Source of the DNA: Candidatus Saccharimonadota bacterium
Lineage (GTDB): Bacteria > Patescibacteriota > Saccharimonadia > Saccharimonadales > Saccharimonadaceae
Reading direction: 5' to 3'
DNA: 64,000 nt
Assembly (NCBI GenBank): GCA_017437945.1
Contig: JAFRWP010000005.1
Coordinates: forward strand, 124,001 to 188,000
Shown here in pieces: positions 1 to 9,103 of the stretch; position 1 is the stretch's first letter, and the number at the start of each line of letters is the position of its first letter. The notes beneath the pieces are model-generated. The model saw only the letters and a program-made list of their open reading frames with translations. It was not told where the DNA came from and did no database searches. Made by a program: the position numbers and the translations under genes.

Positions 1-1674
1 AAACGTTACAAAGAGACGGAATCGGATTTTGTACGCAAGGACATCGAGCGCTTCATGCGCGAGCGGGTGTGCCAAACTTGTCATGGCGCTCGTCTCAAAC
101 CGGTCGTTCTTGCTATTACGGTTCATGATCTAAACATCATGGATATGTGCGCAATGGATGTTGACCAGACGCTAGAAGTTTTGAATTCTGATCTTGGACT
201 GACCGAAAACGAGGAGTTGATTGCGGCGCCGATCATTAAAGAAATCAAGGCGCGTGTTGGCTTCATGAAAGATGTCGGCTTGAATTATCTTGAGCTTGGC
301 CGTTCGGCGGCAACACTGTCTGGCGGTGAGGCGCAGCGCATTCGTTTGGCGACCCAGATTGGCTCTGGTTTGCAGGGTGTGCTTTATGTCCTAGATGAGC
401 CATCAATTGGTCTGCATCAACGTGATAATGACCGCTTGATTTCGACTTTGAAGCATCTCCGCGATTTAAAGAATACTGTGATTGTGGTTGAGCACGATAC
501 AGATACGATTATGCAGGCGGATTACTTGGTAGATATCGGTCCAGGTGCGGGCGTAAACGGCGGTAAAGTAGTTTCGGCCGGTACGCCAGAAGAAGTTGCA
601 AATGATCCGGATTCAATTACGGGTAAATATATATGTGGCAAAGAAAAAATCGCTGTACCAAAGAAGCGCCGCAAAGTAACTGGCAAGTGGCTTGAAGTAA
701 TTGGCGCGCACGAGAACAATCTCAAGAATATTGATGTGCGATTCCCGTTAGGACTCTTTACGGTAGTGTCCGGTGTGTCCGGTTCCGGCAAGTCTACGCT
801 CGTAAATGAAATCTTGGCGAACGAGTTGTTGGCGCGCCTGAATCACGCCCAGACTGTGCCGGGTGCGCATGAGCGCATCGATGGTATCGAACATCTGAAT
901 AAAGTTATCGTAATTGATCAGTCGCCAATTGGCCGTACGCCACGTTCGAATGCGGCTACTTATACGGGCGTGTTTAATTATATTCGTGAATTATTTGCTA
1001 ACCAGCCAGAGGCGCAAGTACGTGGCTACAAAGCCGGTCGCTTCTCTTTCAATGTGAAGGGTGGTCGCTGCGAAAAGTGCCAGGGTGATGGCGTGCTGAA
1101 GATTGAGATGCACTTCCTGCCGGATGTGTTTGTAACCTGCGATGAGTGTCACGGTAAACGTTATAATCGTGAAGCGCTCGAAGTGAAGTATAAGAACAAA
1201 ACTATTTCCGATGTTCTAAATATGACCGTAGATGAGGCGGTGGAATTCTTTGAAAACATTCCGCTGATTTCGAATAAGCTCAAGACTTTGCAAGAAGTTG
1301 GTCTCGGCTATATTTGCCTTGGCCAATCGGCTACGACTTTCTCCGGTGGTGAGGCACAGCGTATTAAACTTGCGACCGAGCTTAGTCGTCGTTCGACTGG
1401 CAAGACTTTATATATTCTCGATGAGCCAACCACTGGCCTACATTCCGATGACGTTAAAAGACTGTTGTCGATTTTACAACGTTTGGTCCAGGGTGGCAAT
1501 TCGATGATTGTGATTGAACACAACTTGGACGTAATTAAGAGCGCGGACTGGATTATTGATATGGGTCCAGAGGGCGGCCAAGGTGGCGGTAGGGTTGTTG
1601 CAACTGGCACGCCAGAAGACGTGGCGCGTAATCCAAAGTCTGATACTGGTAAATATTTGCGCAAGATGCTCTAA
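1..1674 (+). CDS. uvrA: UvrABC excinuclease subunit A, 3' part
   Basis: The frame is open from base 1, so the N-terminal part lies off the window; about 557 residues are visible. UvrA is the DNA-damage sensor ATPase of nucleotide excision repair and works as a dimer with UvrB. Visible are the first ABC signature ([12 protein letters not shown]), a following Walker B (VLYVLDEP), a second Walker A ([10 protein letters not shown]), a zinc module with two CxxC pairs (CEKC and CDEC) around an insertion, and a second LSGGEAQR-like signature ([12 protein letters not shown]) with [10 protein letters not shown]. The stop codon overlaps that of the convergent gene at 1671. Identification is secure. Confidence 0.97.
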   Translation, partial: KRYKETESDFVRKDIERFMRERVCQTCHGARLKPVVLAITVHDLNIMDMCAMDVDQTLEVLNSDLGLTENEELIAAPIIKEIKARVGFMKDVGLNYLELGRSAATLSGGEAQRIRLATQIGSGLQGVLYVLDEPSIGLHQRDNDRLISTLKHLRDLKNTVIVVEHDTDTIMQADYLVDIGPGAGVNGGKVVSAGTPEEVANDPDSITGKYICGKEKIAVPKKRRKVTGKWLEVIGAHENNLKNIDVRFPLGLFTVVSGVSGSGKSTLVNEILANELLARLNHAQTVPGAHERIDGIEHLNKVIVIDQSPIGRTPRSNAATYTGVFNYIRELFANQPEAQVRGYKAGRFSFNVKGGRCEKCQGDGVLKIEMHFLPDVFVTCDECHGKRYNREALEVKYKNKTISDVLNMTVDEAVEFFENIPLISNKLKTLQEVGLGYICLGQSATTFSGGEAQRIKLATELSRRSTGKTLYILDEPTTGLHSDDVKRLLSILQRLVQGGNSMIVIEHNLDVIKSADWIIDMGPEGGQGGGRVVATGTPEDVARNPKSDTGKYLRKML

Positions 1675-3263
1675 TTGTCGAGCAAATAATCTAAGCGCAT
1701 TTGTAGAATTTGAATTTGACTAAACCAGAGAGCGTTGCGGGTGGCGTACTCGCCTTCTGTCGCATAGGTGAGCTTATCACGGTCGGAAATAATGAAACTG
1801 ATTTGCTCGAGATATCCTTTGAGGATGGATTTGCGGTAGAAATCGGCGACATCGCTGTTTTCAAAGTCGTCATTCAGGCCGCGTACGATGTCGGCCGCCA
1901 AAATTAAGCTTTCGGTAAGCGAGAGGCTTTCCGGCTTTTCGCGTTTAAACTTGCGAATGGTTTTGACAAGGTCAGCCACTTCTTTGCCATAGACTTCCTC
2001 GATGTCGTTATATTTGTGCTGCGAAAGATGGCACAGGAAAGCGGCGGCCATAATAACATCATGGCGCGCATATGAACGGCTGCGATAAACTTCTTCCGGA
2101 ATATCATCAAGATAAGTATTTACGAGGTTGGCAAGATCGATAATCTTGTGTAGGTCGATCGATTTGTTGACGGTCGATTCGAGCTGGAGCGTATTATATG
2201 CGTGCTGAGTAAGCGGAAGTTGCTCAAGGTGCTCTTGGAAAGATTTCGTGAATGGTTTGCTGCCTGGCGCCAAGCGTAGAGCGCAGATGCGCCAATAGTA
2301 GTCAAACAGATAACGGAGGCTATTGTCGCGCATGCCCTGCCCGTCCGCGATAGCTTCATACAAATCTTGGCGGCGATAATAATTACAGAGGCGCATAGCT
2401 TGGTCGAAGTACTCGCGGCGGATGAGCATAAACTTGCCTTCGCCAAGAGAAATATGAATCCAATCTGGATTAATAAAATGGAAATACGGCGAGTGGAAGA
2501 AATAGTCGAGTTCAATGCCGGAGTCACCAATGAGTTGACTTTGATTTTCGGCGGCGGCGCTATTTAGAAGATCCTGTGCGTCTGGTCCAAGTTGGACGAC
2601 TTCGGTTTCGAAAGCGCGGAACTGCTTGTTTGACTCGTTAATAATATAGGTCGTGTTATTGTCGCAAAGCACAAACTGCATTTTACGCGGTAAAATATGG
2701 CGTTGTTCAACGTGATTCGGGTGGCTATACTTATCTTCTTCGTTTTCGAAAATGTCGGCGATGGCCTTCTTCCAATATTGATTAATGTAGCCAATTTGGG
2801 TTTCGATAGTTGGAACGACGTTAGTTTGCGCGATATTTTCGGAAACAGCAGCAGCCAATTCCTCGACATAGACGTCTTGTTTGCGATTAATGAATAAATG
2901 TCGGCAGTCGCCAATTGCGTAGTGCATCCAGGTGCGACTGAAAGTACCGAGGCTATAATTGACGCCATCGAACGACGTGTTGCGCTCCTTGGCATAATTC
3001 GGGATGGTCTTCTTGAAGTGAAGTTCTAGATGCATGGAGCGCATGAGCGGCAAGAAGACTTTGGCGTAATCTTTAATGGACAGTTCGCCGTCGAGATAAT
3101 TTCCGAAGTAAAAAGTAAAATTAGTGCCGTCATAAACAGCAATATCAATCATGCCGCTAAAACGGCGAGCGTCTTTTTCGGCATAGCTAAAAGCGATGAC
3201 ATGATCGAGGTCGAGATTTTCCAATATTTCGCGATTGATCGCCTTTACACTAAAATCGTTCAT
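1671..3263 (-). CDS. Unknown protein with a degenerate HD-like C-terminal region
   Basis: A 530-residue soluble protein without recognisable signal or membrane segments. I do not recognise the N-terminal 350 residues. The stretch around residues 395-465 ([14 protein letters not shown], then [19 protein letters not shown], then LILAADIV) resembles the helical HD region of RelA/SpoT-type proteins, but a full HD metal site is not visible, so nucleotide hydrolysis cannot be claimed. It has its own promoter at 3282-3310 (TTGTAT, 17 bp, TATAAT) and a CGGAGTG ribosome binding site. It converges on uvrA with a 3-bp overlap. Function is inferred weakly. Confidence 0.8.
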   Translation of the reverse strand: MNDFSVKAINREILENLDLDHVIAFSYAEKDARRFSGMIDIAVYDGTNFTFYFGNYLDGELSIKDYAKVFLPLMRSMHLELHFKKTIPNYAKERNTSFDGVNYSLGTFSRTWMHYAIGDCRHLFINRKQDVYVEELAAAVSENIAQTNVVPTIETQIGYINQYWKKAIADIFENEEDKYSHPNHVEQRHILPRKMQFVLCDNNTTYIINESNKQFRAFETEVVQLGPDAQDLLNSAAAENQSQLIGDSGIELDYFFHSPYFHFINPDWIHISLGEGKFMLIRREYFDQAMRLCNYYRRQDLYEAIADGQGMRDNSLRYLFDYYWRICALRLAPGSKPFTKSFQEHLEQLPLTQHAYNTLQLESTVNKSIDLHKIIDLANLVNTYLDDIPEEVYRSRSYARHDVIMAAAFLCHLSQHKYNDIEEVYGKEVADLVKTIRKFKREKPESLSLTESLILAADIVRGLNDDFENSDVADFYRKSILKGYLEQISFIISDRDKLTYATEGEYATRNALWFSQIQILQMRLDYLLDN

Positions 3264-3281
3264 AACACTCCGTTTAGTCTC

Positions 3282-3310
3282 ATTATAACCTCGTAAAGTC
3301 GAAAATACAA
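3282..3310 (-). promoter_or_regulatory. Sigma70-type promoter for the 1671-3263 gene
   Basis: On the minus strand, TTGTAT (3305-3310), a 17-bp spacer and TATAAT (3282-3287). The gene starts about 18 nt downstream of the -10 box with a GGAG ribosome binding site, so this mRNA has a normal leader. Confidence 0.7.
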
Positions 3311-3337
3311 AAATTCCACCCCTGATGATGCTTATGC

Positions 3338-3366
3338 TTGATTTTACCTTGAGCTTATCTTAAAAT
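3338..3366 (+). promoter_or_regulatory. Sigma70-type promoter for the L25 gene
   Basis: TTGATT (3338-3343), 17-bp spacer, TAAAAT (3361-3366), 35 bp upstream of the ATG at 3402. A short AT-rich leader with a weak purine stretch follows. Confidence 0.7.
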
Positions 3367-3401
3367 ATAGAGGAAGTAAAAAATAGGAAAAACATAATAT
3401 T

Positions 3402-4082
3402 ATGAGCGAAGATAAATTGTCTCTCGCAAAGCGCGAGTTGACTGGTAAAAAAGTAAAGGCTTTGCGCGAGCAAGGTATCATTCCTTCTGTCGTTTTTGGC
3501 GGCAAGGGTGATCCAATCATGACGCAATCTGCCTATAATGAGACCGAAAAAGTTCTTTTGAGCGCTGGCTACCACTCCCCTGTTGATCTCGATATCGCAG
3601 GCAAGAAGCAGATGGCTCTCGTAAAGACCGTTCACCTCGATCCTGTTAAGCGCACGATTATGAACGTTGAGTTCCAGGCTATTTCTGCCGACGAAATCGT
3701 TGAAGCTACTACCCCAATTGAAATTATCAACTTTGAAACTTCTGATGCTAACAAAGCTCATCTCACGCTTCTCCAGGTTATGGAAGAGATTGAGGTTAAG
3801 GCTAAGCCAGCTGATCTTCCAGAGGCTATCATTGTCGATGCTTCCGCTTTGAAGACTGTTGAGGATAGCATTAAGATTGCCGATCTTAAGCTTCCAAAGG
3901 GCGTTGAGCTCGCTGATAAGGAGCTCGATCCAGAACTCGCAATCGCGAACGTCTATGATCCTGCTCAGGAAGCTGCCGAGCGTGAAGCTGAAGCCGAAGC
4001 TGATAAGGCTGCCGAGGAAGCTCGTGCCGCTGAAGCCGAAGCTGCTGCCGCTGCTCCAGCCACAGAAGAAAAAGCCGAATAA
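3402..4082 (+). CDS. rplY: 50S ribosomal protein L25/general stress protein Ctc
   Basis: A 226-residue protein of the long TL5/CTC form of L25, which binds 5S rRNA in the large subunit. The N-terminal L25 domain (residues 1-95, LAKRELTGKKVKALREQG and IPSVVFGG) is followed by the beta domain of the TL5 form (about 100-190) and an Ala/Glu-rich tail of about 40 residues. The tail is low-complexity and probably disordered. It is monocistronic, with its own promoter at 3338-3366. Identification is strong. Confidence 0.95.
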   Translation: MSEDKLSLAKRELTGKKVKALREQGIIPSVVFGGKGDPIMTQSAYNETEKVLLSAGYHSPVDLDIAGKKQMALVKTVHLDPVKRTIMNVEFQAISADEIVEATTPIEIINFETSDANKAHLTLLQVMEEIEVKAKPADLPEAIIVDASALKTVEDSIKIADLKLPKGVELADKELDPELAIANVYDPAQEAAEREAEAEADKAAEEARAAEAEAAAAAPATEEKAE

Positions 4083-4090
4083 TACTATTA

Positions 4091-4119
4091 TTGACTTTTT
4101 AGCAAATCCGTGCTATAAT
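4091..4119 (+). promoter_or_regulatory. Near-consensus promoter without a following gene
   Basis: TTGACT (4091-4096), 17-bp spacer, TATAAT (4114-4119), preceded by TGC. It lies just after the L25 stop codon and fires into a stretch with no start codon that ends at the hairpin at 4144-4173. Confidence 0.75.
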
Positions 4120-4125
4120 AAAAGT

Positions 4126-4173
4126 ATATACATTACTTCAAGAAGTGCTCCCGGTGGTTAGGGAGCGCTTTTT
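4126..4173 (+). ncRNA. Predicted very short transcript (about 45 nt)
   Basis: Bases between the predicted start (about 7 nt after the -10 box) and the oligo-T of the hairpin at 4144-4173. No ATG, GTG or TTG frame of useful size is present. The sequence contains two stems, ACTTC/GAAGT and AGTGCTCCC/GGGAGCGCT. It could be a small RNA, or simply a promoter with an attenuator for the 4241 micro-gene. Function unknown. Confidence 0.4.
4144..4173 (+). terminator. Intrinsic terminator
   Basis: Stem AGTGCTCCC (4144-4152) with GGGAGCGCT (4161-4169), one G:U pair, 8-nt loop, followed by a run of T. Confidence 0.8.
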
Positions 4174-4240
4174 GTTGGTTTCAAAAAATAGATAAGCGTA
4201 AGCGGTATACTATAATTAGTCCAAGAGATAAAGGACCGAT

Positions 4241-4309
4241 ATGGCATTAAGTAAAAAGACCAGAGAGTATATGCCGACTGATGATCTTGGAACGGAATTA
4301 ACCGTATAA
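4241..4309 (+). CDS. Small ORF, 22 residues
   Basis: ATG at 4241, stop TAA at 4307-4309. It has the marks of a gene: a TATAAT at 4211-4216, an AAAGGACC ribosome binding site at 4230-4237 with correct spacing, and a terminator directly after. The peptide begins MALSKKTREYMP and is polar, with no membrane segment. It could be a functional small protein, a leader peptide, or the stub of a lost gene; I do not recognise it. Confidence 0.45.
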   Translation: MALSKKTREYMPTDDLGTELTV

Positions 4310-4319
4310 AACAAAAAAA

Positions 4320-4344
4320 GACGCCATTAAGGCGTCTTTTTTTA
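4320..4344. terminator. Bidirectional terminator
   Basis: GACGCC (4320-4325), loop ATTAA, GGCGTC (4331-4336) with T runs on the plus side and A runs upstream, so it can serve both the 4241 ORF and the minus-strand gene ending at 4342. Confidence 0.75.
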
Positions 4345-5040
4345 GCGGACCTTTGCGCTAATGACTGCTAATATAACGGTGGCCAATACAGCTATAGTTG
4401 AAATAATATCAAAAATAGGATTAATCTTGCTTAAGCCTGAAGAGACCAAGATGAGCGAGATGGTACCTAGGATGATTGGCGCCCATTTGACAACCTTACG
4501 CGTCCACATTTCTTTATATGGTGGGTTAATTAAGCTATCTACGAATGTTTTCTCGCCCCATACATAAACCACAACTTTGATTGGCAAATCTTCCTTTTTT
4601 ACCATCATGTTATCTTCAATGATTGACGGTGTAGTAATCGTGAGAGGAGTACCATCGTCTGGATTAGCGTATTCGACATTATAGCTATAAGTAAAGCCTT
4701 TGTCGCCTTCTTTGAGCTGAGTTTTCTTTAAGCTGATGATCTCACCAATAATTACGGTGCCATTGGCTTTGATTTGCTCTGCTTCTTTTTTCTGCATGCG
4801 GCGTTCGCCGCTAATAGGAAGGTAGGCCATTAATGGAATGATTGTGAAGAATAGGCTTAACCCCACTGCGAACGGAATGCTTTCTGTGCGAACTTTGTTT
4901 GTGCAGATATATGTAATAATTAGGATTGCTATAAAGACGGCGAGAACTTCCATGTAGAGTAAAAATATTTCTATCCAGGAGATATGCAGATAGTTGTAGC
5001 GGATCTTTATTAGCTTTTTCATTTCTAGCTCGTCTTTCAC
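4342..5040 (-). CDS. Membrane protein, paralog 3 of 3
   Basis: About 232 residues: two N-terminal membrane segments, a soluble middle domain of about 90 residues (starts near KANGTVIIGEI, ends near FVDSLINPP), then two C-terminal membrane segments. It is the last of three tandem paralogs. The GTG at 5040 is preceded by AAGGAC at good spacing and is preferred over the ATG at 5022. The middle domain looks like DUF3592-type domains, an inference from layout only. It is cotranscribed downstream of the aldolase fusion gene. Confidence 0.85.
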   Translation of the reverse strand: MKDELEMKKLIKIRYNYLHISWIEIFLLYMEVLAVFIAILIITYICTNKVRTESIPFAVGLSLFFTIIPLMAYLPISGERRMQKKEAEQIKANGTVIIGEIISLKKTQLKEGDKGFTYSYNVEYANPDDGTPLTITTPSIIEDNMMVKKEDLPIKVVVYVWGEKTFVDSLINPPYKEMWTRKVVKWAPIILGTISLILVSSGLSKINPIFDIISTIAVLATVILAVISAKVR

Positions 5041-5060
5041 TGATGTCCTTATTTTTTTGT

Positions 5061-5777
5061 TCAGCGGCGTCCGCTAATGGCTGCAAGCATTAACATAGCA
5101 AATGAGAAAACTAGTGAGCCGAAAAATAGAGGAATATTATTGAGTGCTTCTGCGGCAAAGGCCATCACGAATAGAACCACAGTCATAATACCGCAAATAT
5201 ATGGTAAAAATTTACGAAATACCATCTTGGCAATTGGTGGATTAATGACTGCATCAACGTGCGTCATGCCGTTATAGCAATAGACGACCACTTTTAGTGG
5301 TAAATCTTTTTTGCGGATATACATTTTAGTAAAGAGTGCCGATGGCGTAATAATGGTTTTGGCTATATTGCCGTTGTTCGGATTTTCGTATTCGATGTTG
5401 TAGGTAAAATTTTCGCCGTGCTTATCTAGATTGGTTTTATTTACGCTGACGATTTCGCCGATGACTTTTTCGCCGTTAGCTTTTATTTTTTGAGGCAGTT
5501 CCCTCTCTCGTTTTCGCTTGAAGTATTGTACGAAAAAGAAAACTAGCACCCCAATAAAGATAATGAGGATTACTATAGTGTGTAGCAAAAATGCCATAGT
5601 CCAGGAGGGTTGTGGCGATTTAACTATCTCAATAATGGAAAGAATGAGGAAAACGCCAAAAATTACTGCACTAGTGAGACTGCTGCGCTCATTTTCCGAC
5701 ATGTAGTCATAATCATATTTGATTTTGACTACGCGGTCTTTTTGGCTAACCTCTTCTGCTATAGGATGCTTTTTCAT
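5061..5777 (-). CDS. Membrane protein, paralog 2 of 3
   Basis: 238 residues with the same plan as its neighbours: cytosolic N-terminus (DRVVKIKYDYDYMS), paired membrane helices, a soluble domain starting IKANGEKVIGEIVSV and containing LPLKVVVYC and HVDAVINPP, then two membrane helices. It is closest to the upstream paralog, sharing the DRVVKIKYDYDYMS motif exactly. Only 2 bases separate it from the upstream gene, so translation is probably coupled. Function unknown. Confidence 0.85.
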   Translation of the reverse strand: MKKHPIAEEVSQKDRVVKIKYDYDYMSENERSSLTSAVIFGVFLILSIIEIVKSPQPSWTMAFLLHTIVILIIFIGVLVFFFVQYFKRKRERELPQKIKANGEKVIGEIVSVNKTNLDKHGENFTYNIEYENPNNGNIAKTIITPSALFTKMYIRKKDLPLKVVVYCYNGMTHVDAVINPPIAKMVFRKFLPYICGIMTVVLFVMAFAAEALNNIPLFFGSLVFSFAMLMLAAISGRR

Positions 5778-5779
5778 TT

Positions 5780-6484
5780 CTAAAATGCCCTCTTAATACA
5801 TGCGAAGACTAATGTGATGATGGCAAGAATTAGCGAGGTAACAAATAAAATATTATTATTGGCTGCGCCAGCAACGAGGGCGATCATGAAAAGAACCATA
5901 GATATAAAACCGCTAATAAATGGTATTATTTTGCGATACGTCATTTTAGTTATCGGCGGATTAATGACTGCATCAACGTGCGTTTTACCATCGTAACAAT
6001 AAACAATTACTTTCAGCGGCAAATCTTTTTCGCGTATATACATCTCGTTGTAGAGAGCTGATGGCGAAATAACGATTGAGGCATTTTGGCCATCGATTGG
6101 ATTTTCGTATTCAATATCGTAGGAAAAAGTTTGGCCAGTATCGGCTAGCTCATCTTCTTGCATGCTTAATATTTTGCCTATGACCATTTCGCCCTTTGTC
6201 TTGATTGCTCTAAATTCTACCGCCTCTCGTTTGCGCTTATTGTGTTGCGTAAAATAGATTATTAAAGTAGCGGTAAAAACTATGAATACAACAATGGTCA
6301 GAACTATAAGCTCGGGGGCCATAGCGGGTGATTTTGATAGCGAAGTCCCTAATAGCACGGCAAAAAGAATAAAGAAGGCGCCGATGAAAACGGTAGTAGC
6401 GAGAGCCGTGCGCTCGCCAACAGACATGTAGTCATAATCATATTTGATTTTGACTACACGGTCTCCTGGTTTAATTCCTTCCAT
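5780..6484 (-). CDS. Membrane protein, paralog 1 of 3
   Basis: 234 residues, first of the three tandem paralogs. It has four predicted membrane helices in two pairs around a soluble domain (GEMVIGKILSM to THVDAVINPPITKM). It begins 5 bases after the stop codon of the aldolase fusion gene, so the four genes form one operon. The middle domain may face the outside or a partner protein. No enzyme motif is visible. Confidence 0.85.
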   Translation of the reverse strand: MEGIKPGDRVVKIKYDYDYMSVGERTALATTVFIGAFFILFAVLLGTSLSKSPAMAPELIVLTIVVFIVFTATLIIYFTQHNKRKREAVEFRAIKTKGEMVIGKILSMQEDELADTGQTFSYDIEYENPIDGQNASIVISPSALYNEMYIREKDLPLKVIVYCYDGKTHVDAVINPPITKMTYRKIIPFISGFISMVLFMIALVAGAANNNILFVTSLILAIITLVFACIKRAF

Positions 6485-6489
6485 ATGAA

Positions 6490-8331
6490 CTATTTCTTAA
6501 TTAAGGCACCGGCGTTGGCGACTAGGCGAAGACGGAAGGCCTCACGGGCGGCGTCGGCGTTATCGTTATTGCCCTGCCAGGCTTTGAGGGCTGGATCTTG
6601 TAGTGCGCGGGCATAAGAGAAAGTGACTGGCCATGGGAATGGACCTTCATTGGTGACGGCCTGGAGATTCTCGGTGGCCTGCTCGACGCTTTGACCACCG
6701 GAGAGGAAGACGACGCCGGCGAGTTCACTCGGAACATGCTCGCGGAGAACCTGCGCGGTGGCGCGGCCGACTTCTTCTGGAGTTGATTGCTTTTCCTGCT
6801 TTTTGCCAGCGAGCACCATGTTTACCTTAAGGATACAGCCTGGAAGGCTGACGGTTTTCTTTTTGAGTTCCTCAAAGAGTTTATCAAGAATGCGGCCAGT
6901 ATATTCGATGTTCTGCTCAATGGTGTAGTCGCCGTCATAGACGAGTTCTGGCTCAACAATTGGTACGATGCCGGCTTGCTGACAATCATAGGCGTACTGA
7001 GCGAGGATTTCAGCATTCTTTTGCATGGCCATTTCGGATGGGCTGTGATCGGTTACTTCGAAAGCGGCACGCCACTTCGCGAAGCGGGCGCCCATGTGAT
7101 AGTATTCAGCGAGGCGACCAGGTAGACCTTCGAGGCCTTGGGTGTATTTTTCGTCGGAATTTTCGAAATTAACGAGGCCTTGGTCGACCTTGATGCCAGA
7201 CATGACGCCACGGCTAGCAAGGAAGCTGATGAAATCTTGGCCATTATCGGCGAATTGACGAGCGGTTTCGTCAAAGAGGATTACGCCATTAACGTATTTT
7301 TCGAGATCCGGCGTGGTGAAGAAAATATTGCGGTAATCGCGACGATGTTCTTCGTCGTCCGGAATGTTCATGGATTCAAATTTTTTGTGGATAGAACCAC
7401 CGGATTCGTCTGCGGCGAGGATGCCTTTGCCGGCGGTCATTAATAGTTTGGCGTTGTTTTCTACTTCGAGCATTTTTGGTCCTTGATCCTTAATTTTTTG
7501 TACGAGATAATATTCGTCTGCGATTTCGCGTTCGAGACGTTCGAGGCTATTAGTAGCGCCGAGATTACTGGTCTGAACGTTGGCGCGTGCGAGCAATAAA
7601 GCTTCTGAGGAAGGCTTACCAAGGGCGCGGGCAGCTAAGACCGTAGCGGCAATAGTGAGATGGGAGCTGAGGCGCGTGACGATATCTTGGCGATTATCGA
7701 GCGTCCAAGGCACGCGTTTGTTATGAAATTCAATGTAATCTTCACCGATACGGATAATGTCGCGCGCTTTTTGATCGAACGGAATGTCGGTGATAATAAT
7801 ATCGGCGCGTTCAATAAGGGCGCGCATGTGATTGGCGTATTGATTGCTATGCTCGCCGATAAATAGTGCCAGGCGAGTGTTTTGGCTAAGGTTGACGAAG
7901 CCTAAGATTTCCTCGGCAACTTGTGAGCTAAGGATGGCAGAACGATCGACGTAAATCCAATCTGGATTGTAGTCTGGGATTTTCCAAGTAGTGCGGGCTT
8001 TATCACTTGGAGTTAAATAGGCGACATTGTCGTCCTGGCAGAGAATGTAGCGATAGGTGATATCAATTTCCTTGGCGATAAACTGACCATCAAGGAAAGT
8101 GGCCGGTGTATTAGAGATAGTGGCATTGAAGCCAAAGCGCGAAAAGATTTCAAGCGAAATACTGGCGCCGCCAAAAATTGAGGCACGGGAATAATATTTA
8201 TATGCGGAACCGTTAAAAGCCAAATCGAGCCACTGAGTGCCGTTTTGGTCGGTTTCAAAATTATTTTTACGGTTGTCATACCGCAAGTACACGTCTTTGG
8301 TGACGTTGCCTACAATCAATACATTCTGCAT
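6490..8331 (-). CDS. Fusion of a degenerate PfkB-family kinase domain with class I fructose-bisphosphate aldolase
   Basis: 613 residues. The C-terminal half (from about residue 285) is a class I aldolase, which cleaves fructose-1,6-bisphosphate through a Schiff base; GKGILAADESGGS and the lysine motif CILKVNMV are intact. The N-terminal part starts MQNVLIVGNVTKDVYL and contains FGGASISLEIFSRFG, as in PfkB/ribokinase-family sugar kinases. At the place of the GAGD catalytic motif the sequence reads RLSSHLTIAA, so the general base and anion hole are missing. The kinase half is therefore probably a pseudoenzyme or sugar-sensing domain. Its -10 box (8338-8343) is 6 nt from the ATG, so the mRNA is probably leaderless. 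Confidence 0.9.
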   Translation of the reverse strand: MQNVLIVGNVTKDVYLRYDNRKNNFETDQNGTQWLDLAFNGSAYKYYSRASIFGGASISLEIFSRFGFNATISNTPATFLDGQFIAKEIDITYRYILCQDDNVAYLTPSDKARTTWKIPDYNPDWIYVDRSAILSSQVAEEILGFVNLSQNTRLALFIGEHSNQYANHMRALIERADIIITDIPFDQKARDIIRIGEDYIEFHNKRVPWTLDNRQDIVTRLSSHLTIAATVLAARALGKPSSEALLLARANVQTSNLGATNSLERLEREIADEYYLVQKIKDQGPKMLEVENNAKLLMTAGKGILAADESGGSIHKKFESMNIPDDEEHRRDYRNIFFTTPDLEKYVNGVILFDETARQFADNGQDFISFLASRGVMSGIKVDQGLVNFENSDEKYTQGLEGLPGRLAEYYHMGARFAKWRAAFEVTDHSPSEMAMQKNAEILAQYAYDCQQAGIVPIVEPELVYDGDYTIEQNIEYTGRILDKLFEELKKKTVSLPGCILKVNMVLAGKKQEKQSTPEEVGRATAQVLREHVPSELAGVVFLSGGQSVEQATENLQAVTNEGPFPWPVTFSYARALQDPALKAWQGNNDNADAAREAFRLRLVANAGALIKK

Positions 8332-8362
8332 AAGCTTATTATATCACTTATGCTATTTCTAT

Positions 8363-9103
8363 CTAATCGTTAGAAAAAAAGATGTGGAGCATTTCGGCAG
8401 CGGCAGGATATTCTGGGATGAGCTGCTTGGTTTCGTCAATGACTTTTTGAATATCATAATACGCATCAATGCGCTGATAGGTGATTTTGCCATTGTCGAT
8501 ATCGAGAATGCCAGCGGAGGCGGAATTGGTTTCAATTGGACAACCAACACTACCAGGGTTGATGAAATACTGATGATCGTTGCGCTGCTCGAGCAGGAAA
8601 TGCGTGTGGCCGAATAGGTAAACGTCGGCGTTGTAATCTTTGAATAATTCTTCACATTCGGCAAGAGTTGGTTTTGGGATAAAAGGATCGTAAACGCCCG
8701 CTTTGCCAGTTGGGTAATGGGTGACAAAAATCTTGGCTCCGTCGGTTTCGATGGTCTGCTCTTTTGGTAACTTTCTTAAGAATTCGATTGAATCTTGCGA
8801 GAGCTGGCTGTGATTCCAGGCAAAATAGCGAACAATTTCGGGGTCAATTGGTCGCTTGGGGTCGCCATGGAAATATTTTGGCATCGCCACAAAGAAATAA
8901 CCTTCGTGGTTGCCGGAGACGGCGCCGATGAGCTGCTTCGAACGAGACATTAATAGTTTGACGCACTCTTCGGAGCGGTGACCGATACCGAGAATGTCGC
9001 CTATGAAAATCATTTTTTCGACTTTTTGGCGATCAAACTCGTCGAAAACTGCCTGGAGGGCATCCGGATTGCTATGTAAGTCCGAAATGATACCGATGCG
9101 CAT
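8363..9103 (-). CDS. Metallophosphoesterase of the YfcE/MJ0936-like group
   Basis: 246 residues of a calcineurin-like phosphoesterase fold. The metal-binding motifs are in order: SDLHSN, GDILG, GNHE, THYP and GHTH. Family members hydrolyse phosphodiester or phosphomonoester bonds using two metal ions; the substrate is unknown. The chosen start MRIGIISDLH at 9103 overlaps the polA stop codon (TAATG), which signals translational coupling; an ATG five codons upstream lies inside polA and lacks support. Confidence 0.9.
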   Translation of the reverse strand: MRIGIISDLHSNPDALQAVFDEFDRQKVEKMIFIGDILGIGHRSEECVKLLMSRSKQLIGAVSGNHEGYFFVAMPKYFHGDPKRPIDPEIVRYFAWNHSQLSQDSIEFLRKLPKEQTIETDGAKIFVTHYPTGKAGVYDPFIPKPTLAECEELFKDYNADVYLFGHTHFLLEQRNDHQYFINPGSVGCPIETNSASAGILDIDNGKITYQRIDAYYDIQKVIDETKQLIPEYPAAAEMLHIFFSND

